This document shows positions 21,879 to 28,290 of a stretch of 28,290 nucleotides of DNA, one piece after another (the first letter of the stretch is position 1; each line of letters begins with the position of its first letter). Source of the DNA: Patescibacteria group bacterium. Its GTDB lineage: Bacteria; Patescibacteria; Paceibacteria; UBA6257; 2-01-FULL-56-20. The notes beneath the pieces were generated by a model. That model was not told the origin of the DNA. It did no database searches and worked only from the letters and a program-made list of their open reading frames with translations. Location of the stretch: assembly GCA_023484365.1 (NCBI GenBank), contig JAMDBA010000043.1, positions 1 through 28,290 on the forward strand, in the 5' to 3' direction. A program made the translations under genes and the position numbers.

Positions 21879-22241
21879 TTATATTTTAAGTCCTTTTTCT
21901 CTGGCGGCGACAAGAATAGCTTTAACTCGTCCATGAAATAAGTACGAACCCCTATCAAAAACAGCTTGCTTGATATTTTTATTAGCGGCTTTCTCGGCGA
22001 TTAATTCACCTAAATACTTAGCCTGTTCGGATTTTGTGGCGGATCGCTTCTCCTTGGGCAGCTCATTAGTAGAGGCCGAAACTACTGTCTGCATGCTTTC
22101 GTCATCAATCATCTGCACGTAAGTATTGCTATTGCTCCGAAAAACAGAAAAACGAGGCCTTTCCGCGGTTCCTTTAATTTTGCTTCTTACTCTTCGCCGC
22201 CTTCTTTCTCTTATTTTGTTTATTTTTTTAGCTTGTCTCAT
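21879..22241 (-). CDS. rplR: Large ribosomal subunit protein uL18
   Basis: A 120-residue protein that delivers 5S rRNA to the 50S subunit. It shows RPRFSVFRSNSNTYVQMIDD, the acidic YLGELIAEKAANKNIKQAVF core and the C-terminal FDRGSYLFHGRVKAILVAAR signature. It sits 15 nt after rplF and 2 nt before rpsE, in the classical spc order. Confidence 0.97.
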   Translation of the reverse strand: MRQAKKINKIRERRRRRVRSKIKGTAERPRFSVFRSNSNTYVQMIDDESMQTVVSASTNELPKEKRSATKSEQAKYLGELIAEKAANKNIKQAVFDRGSYLFHGRVKAILVAAREKGLKI

Positions 22242-22256
22242 GATAAATTTTATAAA

Positions 22257-22814
22257 CTAAGCTGCCGCGCCAGTTGCTCCCGCCACTTTTTTGCCGGCCT
22301 TTCTCCTGATGATTTCATTGTCGTAATGTATGCCCTTTCCTTTATAAGGCTCGGGTTTTTTAAATGATCTTATTTTTGCGGCTGCCTGTCCGACGGCGTC
22401 TTTAGAAATACCTGAAAGCTTAATAATTGTGCTCTTCTCTATTTCAGCGTTGACTCCTTCGGGAAGTTCGTAATTAACAGGATTAACAAATCCCAGCGAT
22501 AAAATTATCTTTTTGCCCTCTAAATTGGCGCGATATCCGACGCCCTCAATAATCAACGTTTTAACAAACCCTTCTTTAACCCCCTGAATAACGTTATTTA
22601 TAAATGCCGCCATTGAACCCCAATTAGCCATCGCCTGACGCTCTGAATTTTCCGGCTTAACTGAAATTTTATCGCCATCAATATTTATTTGGATATAAGG
22701 CAATATTTTTATCTTGGTTTCTCCTTTCGGACCTTTGGCGATTATAAAACCGCCTTCTAATTTTAAGGTTATACCCTGCGGTATTATTATTGGTTTTTTA
22801 GCTATTTTACTCAT
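22257..22814 (-). CDS. rplF: Large ribosomal subunit protein uL6
   Basis: A 185-residue protein with the two-fold repeated L6 domain: KKPIIIPQGITLKLEGG at the start and IIEGVGYRANLEGKKIILSL in the middle. The C-terminal PEPYKGKGIHYDNEIIRRKAGK signature contacts 23S rRNA near the sarcin-ricin loop. A short Ala/Gly tail ends it. Its ATG shares one base with the rpsH stop (TAATG), so the two are probably translationally coupled. Confidence 0.97.
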   Translation of the reverse strand: MSKIAKKPIIIPQGITLKLEGGFIIAKGPKGETKIKILPYIQINIDGDKISVKPENSERQAMANWGSMAAFINNVIQGVKEGFVKTLIIEGVGYRANLEGKKIILSLGFVNPVNYELPEGVNAEIEKSTIIKLSGISKDAVGQAAAKIRSFKKPEPYKGKGIHYDNEIIRRKAGKKVAGATGAAA

Positions 22815-23197
22815 TAATAAATTTCAAATAAATACTCTCCTCCAATTTTATTTTTTTTGGCTTCCTTGTTGGTCATTAATCCTTTTGATGTAGATATGAC
22901 CGCCATTCCAAATCCTTGTCTAACCGGTTTTAAATCCTGAAAGTGGCGATACATTCGGCGCGAAGGTTTACTGATAAATTTAATTTCGTTTATTGCCGGC
23001 TGACCTTTTTTATATAAAAGATCAATGTCTAAATAATCCTTTTTTTCAACTTTTACTTTCTCTGCGCTTTTTAAATAATTTTGAGCGATTAAAACTTTGG
23101 CTATTTTTAAATTCATATTTGAAAACGGAGCCTGAATGGATTGCTTTCCGGCCATTTGGGCATTTTTAATTTGGATTAAAAATTTAGCGTAATTCAT
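22814..23197 (-). CDS. rpsH: Small ribosomal subunit protein uS8
   Basis: A 127-residue protein binding the 16S rRNA central domain. The start MNYAKFLIQIKNAQMAGKQS corresponds to the common (D)xLTRIRNAxxAxK of S8, and the C-terminus KPVRQGFGMAVISTSKGLMT is the S8 signature. The frame is open 18 codons further upstream to 23251, but those residues do not resemble S8, so ATG 23197 is chosen. In many bacteria S8 also represses the spc operon by binding mRNA. A 130-bp spacer separates it from rpsN. Confidence 0.95.
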   Translation of the reverse strand: MNYAKFLIQIKNAQMAGKQSIQAPFSNMNLKIAKVLIAQNYLKSAEKVKVEKKDYLDIDLLYKKGQPAINEIKFISKPSRRMYRHFQDLKPVRQGFGMAVISTSKGLMTNKEAKKNKIGGEYLFEIY

Positions 23198-23202
23198 CTT
23201 GT

Positions 23203-23298
23203 TTATAAATAGGAAATAGCCTGAGTTTCCGTTAATACCGCGGCCGACCAAGTCGCGCTTATCATTTTTTTGTTTAATTTATAAGATATATTATTCAT
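23203..23298 (-). CDS. Possible 31-residue peptide between rpsN and rpsH
   Basis: ATG 23298 opens a frame of 31 codons (MNNISYKLNKKMISATWSAA then VLTETQAISYL) ending 5 nt before the rpsH start. It fills most of an otherwise unusual 130-bp gap in an operon where other gaps are 2-25 nt. I do not recognise the peptide, and no ribosome binding site is visible. It could be a leader peptide, a decayed gene fragment or chance; the spacer could instead be an RNA control element. Confidence 0.25.
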   Translation of the reverse strand: MNNISYKLNKKMISATWSAAVLTETQAISYL

Positions 23299-23327
23299 AA
23301 TTATTGGTTGATTTCTAAATGCTTATT

Positions 23328-23513
23328 CTACCAAGATGATTTTTTAACTCCTGGAATCTCGCCTTTTGTCGCCATTTCCCTAAAACAAATACGGCACAAG
23401 CCAAAATCCCTCATATAGCCGTGCTTCCGGCCGCAACGAAAACACCGCCTGACGAGCCGGCTGGAAAATTTTAATGGTTTTTTAGCTCTTGCTATAACAG
23501 ATTTCTTAGCCAT
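23328..23513 (-). CDS. rpsN: Small ribosomal subunit protein uS14, zinc-binding type
   Basis: A 61-residue short-form S14 (type Z) with zinc ligands C24, C27, C40 and C43, the [21 protein letters not shown] core and the family C-terminus [11 protein letters not shown]. It binds the 3' domain of 16S rRNA. It starts 2 nt after the rplE stop. Confidence 0.98.
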   Translation of the reverse strand: MAKKSVIARAKKPLKFSSRLVRRCFRCGRKHGYMRDFGLCRICFREMATKGEIPGVKKSSW

Positions 23514-23515
23514 AA

Positions 23516-24055
23516 TTATTTTTTCTTAACAGGCACGCCTAATTCTAAATAAGCGGCCAACGCCTTCTCGCGATTTTTTATTTTTGGCACAAAAGTTATT
23601 TCAAGAGGTAAATTATTTATTACTTCTTCGGGATTAATTTCTGGAAAAGAGAATTGTTCCTTGAGGCCGATATTAAGATTCCCTCCTTTATCAATAGACT
23701 TTTGATTTAAGCCGTTAAAATCACGAACGCGCGGCAATACTATATTAACCAATCGCTCAAAGAAATCAACTAAGCGCTTTTTCCTCAAGGTTACTTTTAA
23801 GCCGATAATCTGCCCCTGTCTCATTTTAAAACCGGCGATTGATTTTTTGGCGCGGCAAAATACCGGCTTTTGCCCGGTAATCGCAGCCAACTCTTTAACG
23901 ATTAGAGGCAAAGTTTTTTCTTCAAATCCCGCCTCAATACTCGCCCTGCCTACACCGACATTAACAACAATTTTTTCCAAAAAATTATTTATTCCGGTTT
24001 CTTGACGGACGCGCTCCGTTCCTCCTTGTTCTTTTTTAAGTTTTTCTTTAGACAT
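23516..24055 (-). CDS. rplE: Large ribosomal subunit protein uL5
   Basis: A 179-residue 5S rRNA-binding protein. Family segments are [57 protein letters not shown] and [20 protein letters not shown]. It lies 11 nt after rplX in the standard order. Confidence 0.97.
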   Translation of the reverse strand: MSKEKLKKEQGGTERVRQETGINNFLEKIVVNVGVGRASIEAGFEEKTLPLIVKELAAITGQKPVFCRAKKSIAGFKMRQGQIIGLKVTLRKKRLVDFFERLVNIVLPRVRDFNGLNQKSIDKGGNLNIGLKEQFSFPEINPEEVINNLPLEITFVPKIKNREKALAAYLELGVPVKKK

Positions 24056-24066
24056 TTTTATTTATA

Positions 24067-24378
24067 TTAAATTCTGCTGCTGCATTTTTTACAATAGCGC
24101 AATTTAGCATCGCCTTCTTTACTGTATCCGACTCTTGTCGCTTGCTTACAATTAGGACAAACCAGCATGGCTTTTGAAACTATAAACGGGCGCGCTACCA
24201 TAACCGTTTCTCCTTTTTGGCCGTTTGCCTTGGGTCTCACTCTTTTTTTAAAAAGATTAATATTCTCAACCGTTATTTTTCGGTTTCTGCTGTCAACATT
24301 AATAACCTTCCCGGTCTTACCCCGATCTTTACCGCTGATTATTTTAACTGTATCATTTTTTTTGATTTTAATTGCCAT
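24067..24378 (-). CDS. rplX: Large ribosomal subunit protein uL24
   Basis: A 103-residue protein starting an assembly step of the 50S subunit. The N-terminal KOW motif KKNDTVKIISGKDRGKTGKV is clear, and the C-terminus carries a ribbon-like VCPNC...RYCKKC with C74, C77, C96 and C99 that could bind zinc. It is 14 nt after rplN. Confidence 0.97.
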   Translation of the reverse strand: MAIKIKKNDTVKIISGKDRGKTGKVINVDSRNRKITVENINLFKKRVRPKANGQKGETVMVARPFIVSKAMLVCPNCKQATRVGYSKEGDAKLRYCKKCSSRI

Positions 24379-24392
24379 AATTGTTTTATTTT

Positions 24393-24761
24393 TTAGACTA
24401 TTTCTTCAGCCATCGTCATTAATTTTTCATAACCCATCGCTTTAAGTTCGCGAGGCAACGGCCCGAAAACACGGGTCGCAACCGGTTCTTTTTTGGCGTC
24501 AATCAAAATAACAGCATTCTCGCCGAAACGGACATAACTGCCATCCGACCGACGCAAGGGATTCCTTTGGCGGATGATAATCGCCTTAACTATGTCTTTC
24601 TTCTTAACCGGCTTTTGCGGTTCAGCGGTCTGAATAGAAGCAACAATAACATCGCCTATGCCGGCGTAGCGCCTGCGAGTTCCGCCTAAAATTCTAAAAC
24701 AACGGACCCTTTTGGCCCCTGAATTATCCGCTACTTTTAAAATTGATCTTTCTTGAATCAT
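24393..24761 (-). CDS. rplN: Large ribosomal subunit protein uL14
   Basis: At 122 residues this has standard length. It has MIQERSILKVADNSGAKRVR at the N-terminus, IGDVIVASIQTAEP and the C-terminal VFGPLPRELKAMGYEKLMTM signature. It lies at the subunit interface. It starts 2 nt after the rpsQ stop. Confidence 0.98.
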   Translation of the reverse strand: MIQERSILKVADNSGAKRVRCFRILGGTRRRYAGIGDVIVASIQTAEPQKPVKKKDIVKAIIIRQRNPLRRSDGSYVRFGENAVILIDAKKEPVATRVFGPLPRELKAMGYEKLMTMAEEIV

Positions 24762-24763
24762 GT

Positions 24764-25021
24764 TTAGATAATTTTTTCAACTATAACCCAACGCTTATCT
24801 TTTGAAAGAGGCCTGGTTTCTTTGATCGCGACTTTATCTCCAACTTTATATTCGTTTTTTTCGTCGTGAGCCTTAAATTTAGACGTAACCTTGTAATATT
24901 TAAGGTATTTTGGGTGTTTTTTCAAACGAGTAATGGCGATCACTCTGGTTTTAGCCATTTTATCAGAAACAACGACACCAATCAATTTTCTGTTTTTTTT
25001 GTTATTTTGGTTGTTTTCCAT
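24764..25021 (-). CDS. rpsQ: Small ribosomal subunit protein uS17
   Basis: An 85-residue OB-fold protein of the 30S body, with [38 protein letters not shown] and [16 protein letters not shown]. It is 4 nt after rpmC. Confidence 0.97.
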   Translation of the reverse strand: MENNQNNKKNRKLIGVVVSDKMAKTRVIAITRLKKHPKYLKYYKVTSKFKAHDEKNEYKVGDKVAIKETRPLSKDKRWVIVEKII

Positions 25022-25025
25022 TTTT

Positions 25026-25232
25026 TTATTTTGATTTATTATTGGCTAAATTAATAAAAGTTTTTATCCTGGCGATATCTTTTTTAAGTTCTTTAATAGA
25101 ACTGACTTTTTTAAGCTTGCCAGCGACTAAATCGTATTTTAATTTTCTCAAATTTTCGTCTTTTTCGCGCAGCATTTTTTCCAATTCTGACGAAGCCCTA
25201 TTTTTTAATTCTTGGATTTCCCTCCTTTTCAT
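25026..25232 (-). CDS. rpmC: Large ribosomal subunit protein uL29
   Basis: A 68-residue two-helix protein near the exit tunnel: [20 protein letters not shown], then [20 protein letters not shown] and [13 protein letters not shown]. It starts 2 nt after the rplP stop. Confidence 0.93.
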   Translation of the reverse strand: MKRREIQELKNRASSELEKMLREKDENLRKLKYDLVAGKLKKVSSIKELKKDIARIKTFINLANNKSK

Positions 25233-25234
25233 GT

Positions 25235-25648
25235 TTAATCTCTTGATACTATTTTTGTTTTAACCGGCAGCTTAAAACCGGCAAGGCGCAACGACTCGGT
25301 GGCAACATCTTTGCCTACGCCGTCTATTTCAAAAATAATTCTTCCCGGTTTGACGGGCGCAACGTAATGGTCTACCGCTCCTTTTCCGACGCCCATCGTT
25401 ACTTCCGGCGGCTTTTTAGTTATCGGTTTGTCGGGAAAAATACGGATCCAAAGCTTACCCTCTCTTTTTAAATGATTGGTGATGGTTTTCCTTGCCGCTT
25501 CAAGCTGCGCCGAAGTAAGCCAGGCAGATTCAAGAGATCTTAATCCGTATTGGCCGAAAGCCAGCGTTAAACCTCTGGTCTCTGTCTTTCTTTTGATAGA
25601 CCTCCCTTTTTGCCATTTTCGATGTTTTACTTTTTTCGGAATAAACAT
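25235..25648 (-). CDS. rplP: Large ribosomal subunit protein uL16
   Basis: A 137-residue protein organising the A site of the 50S subunit. It starts [16 protein letters not shown] and carries [60 protein letters not shown] and [16 protein letters not shown]. It is 4 nt after rpsC. Confidence 0.98.
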   Translation of the reverse strand: MFIPKKVKHRKWQKGRSIKRKTETRGLTLAFGQYGLRSLESAWLTSAQLEAARKTITNHLKREGKLWIRIFPDKPITKKPPEVTMGVGKGAVDHYVAPVKPGRIIFEIDGVGKDVATESLRLAGFKLPVKTKIVSRD

Positions 25649-25652
25649 AAAT

Positions 25653-26330
25653 TTATTTTTCTAAAATATCGCCCTTATAAAGCCAAACTTTTATACCGAC
25701 TGTCCCATAAGAACAATGCGCCGTTGCCTGACCGTAATCAATATTAGCTCGCAGTTTTTGGAGAGGCAGTTCGCCTTTGCGCAGCCATTCGCGCCGCGCG
25801 ATTTCATTACCATCTAAACGACCAGAAAGCAAAATTTTTGCGCCTCTGATATCTTTATTCTGCATTATCCGTTCAAGTTGTTTTTTAATAACACCCTTGA
25901 ATCCCATCCTTTTTTCTAAATCCCAGGCTATCTGCTGAGCCGTGTATTTCGCAGAAACATCGCCGCGCTTAAGTTCCTCAACGTTAACGCTTAAGCTAAA
26001 AGGCTCTTTGGCATTTTTTTTTCTAGGATTTTTTACCCTTAATTTTTTAATAGCGCGTTCTATATCCTTGGTTAAATCCTCTACGCCTTTCCCGCCGCGG
26101 CCGATAACCATTCCGGCTCTGGCAACTTTTATGTAAACACGACAATTCTCGCCCGTCCTCTCAATTTCAACGGCAATGATCCCGGCTTGGTTAATTTTCT
26201 TTTCTATAACATTCCTGATAAGCTCGTCTTCTTCCAGGAATTTTATATAACCGCTTTTAACAAACCAGCGCGAAGCCCAGTTCTTGTTTATTCCCAAACG
26301 ATATGAAAATGGATTTATCTTTTGTCCCAT
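25653..26330 (-). CDS. rpsC: Small ribosomal subunit protein uS3
   Basis: A 225-residue protein of the mRNA entry tunnel. The N-terminus [20 protein letters not shown], the KH domain with [20 protein letters not shown] and the C-terminal [20 protein letters not shown] are all intact. It is 6 nt after rplV. Confidence 0.98.
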   Translation of the reverse strand: MGQKINPFSYRLGINKNWASRWFVKSGYIKFLEEDELIRNVIEKKINQAGIIAVEIERTGENCRVYIKVARAGMVIGRGGKGVEDLTKDIERAIKKLRVKNPRKKNAKEPFSLSVNVEELKRGDVSAKYTAQQIAWDLEKRMGFKGVIKKQLERIMQNKDIRGAKILLSGRLDGNEIARREWLRKGELPLQKLRANIDYGQATAHCSYGTVGIKVWLYKGDILEK

Positions 26331-26336
26331 AATAAT

Positions 26337-26897
26337 TTATTTGCTTGCCCTTGATTTTGGGCTGAAAACCCGGCGGATAAATCCAGGTTTTTTTATTGAT
26401 TCTTTTTTCTCTTCTTTTCTTAACTCATCTTTTTTCCGATCAGATTCCTTTATCTTTTCTTCTTCCGTATTATCTTCTTTGTGATTGTGGTCGTGCTCAT
26501 GTTCATGTTCTTTATTTTTCTTTTTCTTAGGAATAAGAGTTTTGTATTTAGGCGTCGCTAATTCCAGATTTTCCGCCAAAACAACGACAATATGACTCAT
26601 TTTTTTCTGAATAGGAGTAGCCATTCCTCTGGCGCGCGGCAAGGAGCGCTTTAGCATTGGCCCTTGCTCAACTATCATTTCTTTAATAAAGAGCTTATCG
26701 GGGTTTAGTTTATTATTTTTAGCATTACTAACAGCGGATTGCAACAGCTTCAACAAAGCCTTAGACGAGCGTTTCTTAAGCAACATTAACCGCGCCTCGG
26801 CTTCGTTAACAGGCATGCCTTTAATCAAATTGCAAACCAAGCGCGCCTTGCGGGGCGTTACTTTTAAATATCTTAATTTTGCCGTTTGAGTTTTCAT
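26337..26897 (-). CDS. rplV: Large ribosomal subunit protein uL22 with histidine-rich tail
   Basis: Residues 1-122 are a full uL22 domain (RYLKVTPRKARLVCNLIKGM, LLKLLQSAVSNAKNNK, LKRSLPRARGMATPIQKKMS). Residues 123-186 are an extension that begins KKKKNKE, has the alternating His/acid run HEHEHDHNH at 131-139, continues as a highly charged Lys/Glu helix-like segment and ends GFIRRVFSPKSRASK. Normal uL22 is about 110-120 residues. The tail would emerge near the exit tunnel opening on the ribosome surface. The His run could bind zinc or nickel; that is inference. It sits in the standard S19-L22-S3 order. Confidence 0.95.
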   Translation of the reverse strand: MKTQTAKLRYLKVTPRKARLVCNLIKGMPVNEAEARLMLLKKRSSKALLKLLQSAVSNAKNNKLNPDKLFIKEMIVEQGPMLKRSLPRARGMATPIQKKMSHIVVVLAENLELATPKYKTLIPKKKKNKEHEHEHDHNHKEDNTEEEKIKESDRKKDELRKEEKKESIKKPGFIRRVFSPKSRASK

Positions 26898-26905
26898 AAA
26901 TTAAT

Positions 26906-27235
26906 TTATTTCTTCGGTTCAGTAGCGGCTTTAGTCGCTTCGGTAGCCGCCATAGCGGCTTTCTGCTCTAATTCGCGCTGCATTTTACCTCCATGCTTAA
27001 CAAATTTTCTGGTTGGCGCAAACTCTCCAAATCTATAGCCAACCATTTCCTCGCCGATTTTCACTTCAATAAAATTCTTGCCGTTGTGGACCAAAAAAGT
27101 ATATCCTATCATTTCGGGAGAAATTTCCGAAGCTCTTTGCCAAATTTTAATAGGACCGTCCGACGGCTTTTGCCTGCTAACCTTTTTAATTATTCTCGGG
27201 TCAACGTAAGGACCCTTTTTTAATGATCTTGACAT
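26906..27235 (-). CDS. rpsS: Small ribosomal subunit protein uS19
   Basis: A 109-residue protein of the 30S head: MSRSLKKGPYVDPRIIKKVS, then WQRASEISPEMIGYTFLVHN, GYRFGEFAPTRKFVKHG. An Ala/Thr-rich tail of about 20 residues follows. It is 3 nt after rplB. Confidence 0.98.
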   Translation of the reverse strand: MSRSLKKGPYVDPRIIKKVSRQKPSDGPIKIWQRASEISPEMIGYTFLVHNGKNFIEVKIGEEMVGYRFGEFAPTRKFVKHGGKMQRELEQKAAMAATEATKAATEPKK

Positions 27236-27238
27236 GGT

Positions 27239-28075
27239 TTATTTTTTAGATTTTTTAGATCTTCTCTGGATGATTAATCTGTTTGACGGCCTGTTCTTGT
27301 GACGAGTCTTGTGGCCGCCGGTAATTTTGCCCCATAAAGTTTTCGGCCGGCGGGTACCGCGAGGCTGCCTGCCTTCACCACCTCCATAAGGATGGTCAAC
27401 CGGATTCATTACACTGCCTCTGACTGTGGGTCGTATGCCAAGCCAGCGGGAACGACCAGCTTTGCCGATAGTTATTAAATTATGCTCCGGATTTGAAACG
27501 GGTCCAATAGTAGCGTAACAATCCCACAAAACCTTTCTTATTTCCCCCGAAGAAAGCTTCAGGTTGGTATAACCGTTTTCGTGGGCTAAAACTTGCGCCG
27601 ATGTCCCGGCCGAACGGGCCAACTGGCCGCCTCTGCCTGGAGTCAGCTCAATATTACAAACCTGCGCGCCAACAAGAATGTTTCTTAATTTCATCCGATT
27701 ACCTGTTTTAATCGGAGCGCTTTCCGAAACAATAATCTCATCGCCGGGCCTGAGTCCTTCCGGAGCTAAAATATAAGATTTATTGCCGTCAAGCTGGGAA
27801 ACCAAAGCTATAAAAGCGGTCCGATAAGGATCGTATTCAAGTGTTTCAACTTTTAGCGGTGATTTTAAATTAAATTGCTTAAAATCAACTTCCCTGTAAA
27901 GTTTCTTATGGCCGCCTCCCTGATGACGCACCGAAATACGCCCCTGGCTATTTCTGCCGGCATGGTTCGGTAAACGCCTCAAAAGACTCTTTTTCGGCTC
28001 TACGCGGCTTAAAACGGAATAATCTATTCCCGTCATATGCCTTCTTGATTTAGTTGTTGGTTTATATATTTTCAT
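27239..28075 (-). CDS. rplB: Large ribosomal subunit protein uL2
   Basis: A 278-residue primary 23S rRNA-binding protein needed for peptidyl transferase assembly. It has RRHMTGIDYSVLSRVEPKKS, NSQGRISVRHQGGGHKKLYR, the GRGGQLARSAGTSAQVLAHE loop and the C-terminal NPVDHPYGGGEGRQPRGTRR with the conserved active-site-proximal histidine. Length is standard. It lies 4 nt after the rplW stop. Confidence 0.98.
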   Translation of the reverse strand: MKIYKPTTKSRRHMTGIDYSVLSRVEPKKSLLRRLPNHAGRNSQGRISVRHQGGGHKKLYREVDFKQFNLKSPLKVETLEYDPYRTAFIALVSQLDGNKSYILAPEGLRPGDEIIVSESAPIKTGNRMKLRNILVGAQVCNIELTPGRGGQLARSAGTSAQVLAHENGYTNLKLSSGEIRKVLWDCYATIGPVSNPEHNLITIGKAGRSRWLGIRPTVRGSVMNPVDHPYGGGEGRQPRGTRRPKTLWGKITGGHKTRHKNRPSNRLIIQRRSKKSKK

Positions 28076-28079
28076 CCTG

Positions 28080-28290
28080 TTATACTCCTAAATTAATTTT
28101 TTGCCCCTCTTTTAAAGTAACCACCGCTTTTTTGAGATTTATTTGTCTTCCGGCTTTATTGCGGAACATTTTAATTTTCCCCTCTTTATTTATTATATTC
28201 ACTTTAATTGCGTCAACACCGAAAGTCTTTTTGATTATTTTTTTAATCTCGTTCTTGGTTGCGGACGGCTCTACTATAAAAACATATTTC
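28080..28290 (-). CDS. rplW: Large ribosomal subunit protein uL23 (C-terminal part)
   Basis: The frame enters from the right edge and encodes the last about 69 residues: KYVFIVEPSATKNEIKKIIK, then FGVDAIKVNIINKEG and a C-terminal LKEGQKINLGV. This matches the uL23 core (YxFxVxxxAxKxxIKxAVexxF..V). The N-terminus lies outside the window. uL23 forms the docking site for chaperones and SRP at the tunnel exit. Position before rplB is the classical S10-operon order. Confidence 0.93.
   Translation of the reverse strand, partial: KYVFIVEPSATKNEIKKIIKKTFGVDAIKVNIINKEGKIKMFRNKAGRQINLKKAVVTLKEGQKINLGV

Overview
This window looks like a chromosomal segment of an ultra-small-genome bacterium of the Candidate Phyla Radiation (Patescibacteria, most like Parcubacteria). 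The reasons are the AT-rich sequence with tightly packed genes, a complete L23-to-SecY ribosomal operon lacking rpmD (L30), few Shine-Dalgarno sequences, a short ProRS without the editing insertion, a type IV pilin-like protein with a LamG domain, and a small membrane protein of a type I associate with this group. TAA, TAG and TGA all end recognisable genes, so the standard bacterial code applies. Assignment below the level of CPR/Patescibacteria is inference; no 16S rRNA gene is present.

Layout, left to right. 1-244: remnant of an integrase-core transposase with an internal deletion, next to a perfect hairpin. 272-3408: a glucan-metabolism pair, GH57 glycosidase and glycogen synthase (glgA). 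3451-4642: rpsP, a tRNA-Trp, rpmG (L33) and two tandem tRNA-Thr genes, with recognisable promoters and terminators. 4643-5031: intergenic DNA with copy A of a 134-bp GC-rich structured repeat. 5032-5217: a small two-helix membrane protein with an unusually good promoter and ribosome binding site. 5488-8667: dnaE, the only clear gene on the + strand. 8684-10733: galT, a three-helix membrane protein, rplU (L21) and a small cytidylyltransferase-like protein, packed as one operon. 10913-16320: proS-mreB-mreC-mreD-mrdA, coupling prolyl-tRNA synthesis to the rod-shape cell-wall machinery. 16321-16740: intergenic DNA with an AT-rich degenerate repeat and copy B of the 134-bp repeat. 16741-18010: a pilin/LamG surface protein gene broken by a frameshift and a stop codon. 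18047-28290: map, adk, secY and the spc/S10 ribosomal operon (L15, S5, L18, L6, S8, S14, L5, L24, L14, S17, L29, L16, S3, L22, S19, L2, partial L23), all read right to left.

Most of the content is core informational and cell-envelope machinery: the ribosomal operon feeds into SecY, Adk and Map, and the mre/mrd genes handle cell-wall elongation. I see no defence island, prophage, CRISPR array or obvious new multigene system. The least-explained items are the two-copy structured repeat, a roughly 130-bp gap with a 31-codon ORF inside the spc operon, -10 boxes placed 6-7 nt before start codons (candidate leaderless transcripts), a histidine-rich tail on L22, and an adenylate kinase homologue with an altered nucleotide-monophosphate site.
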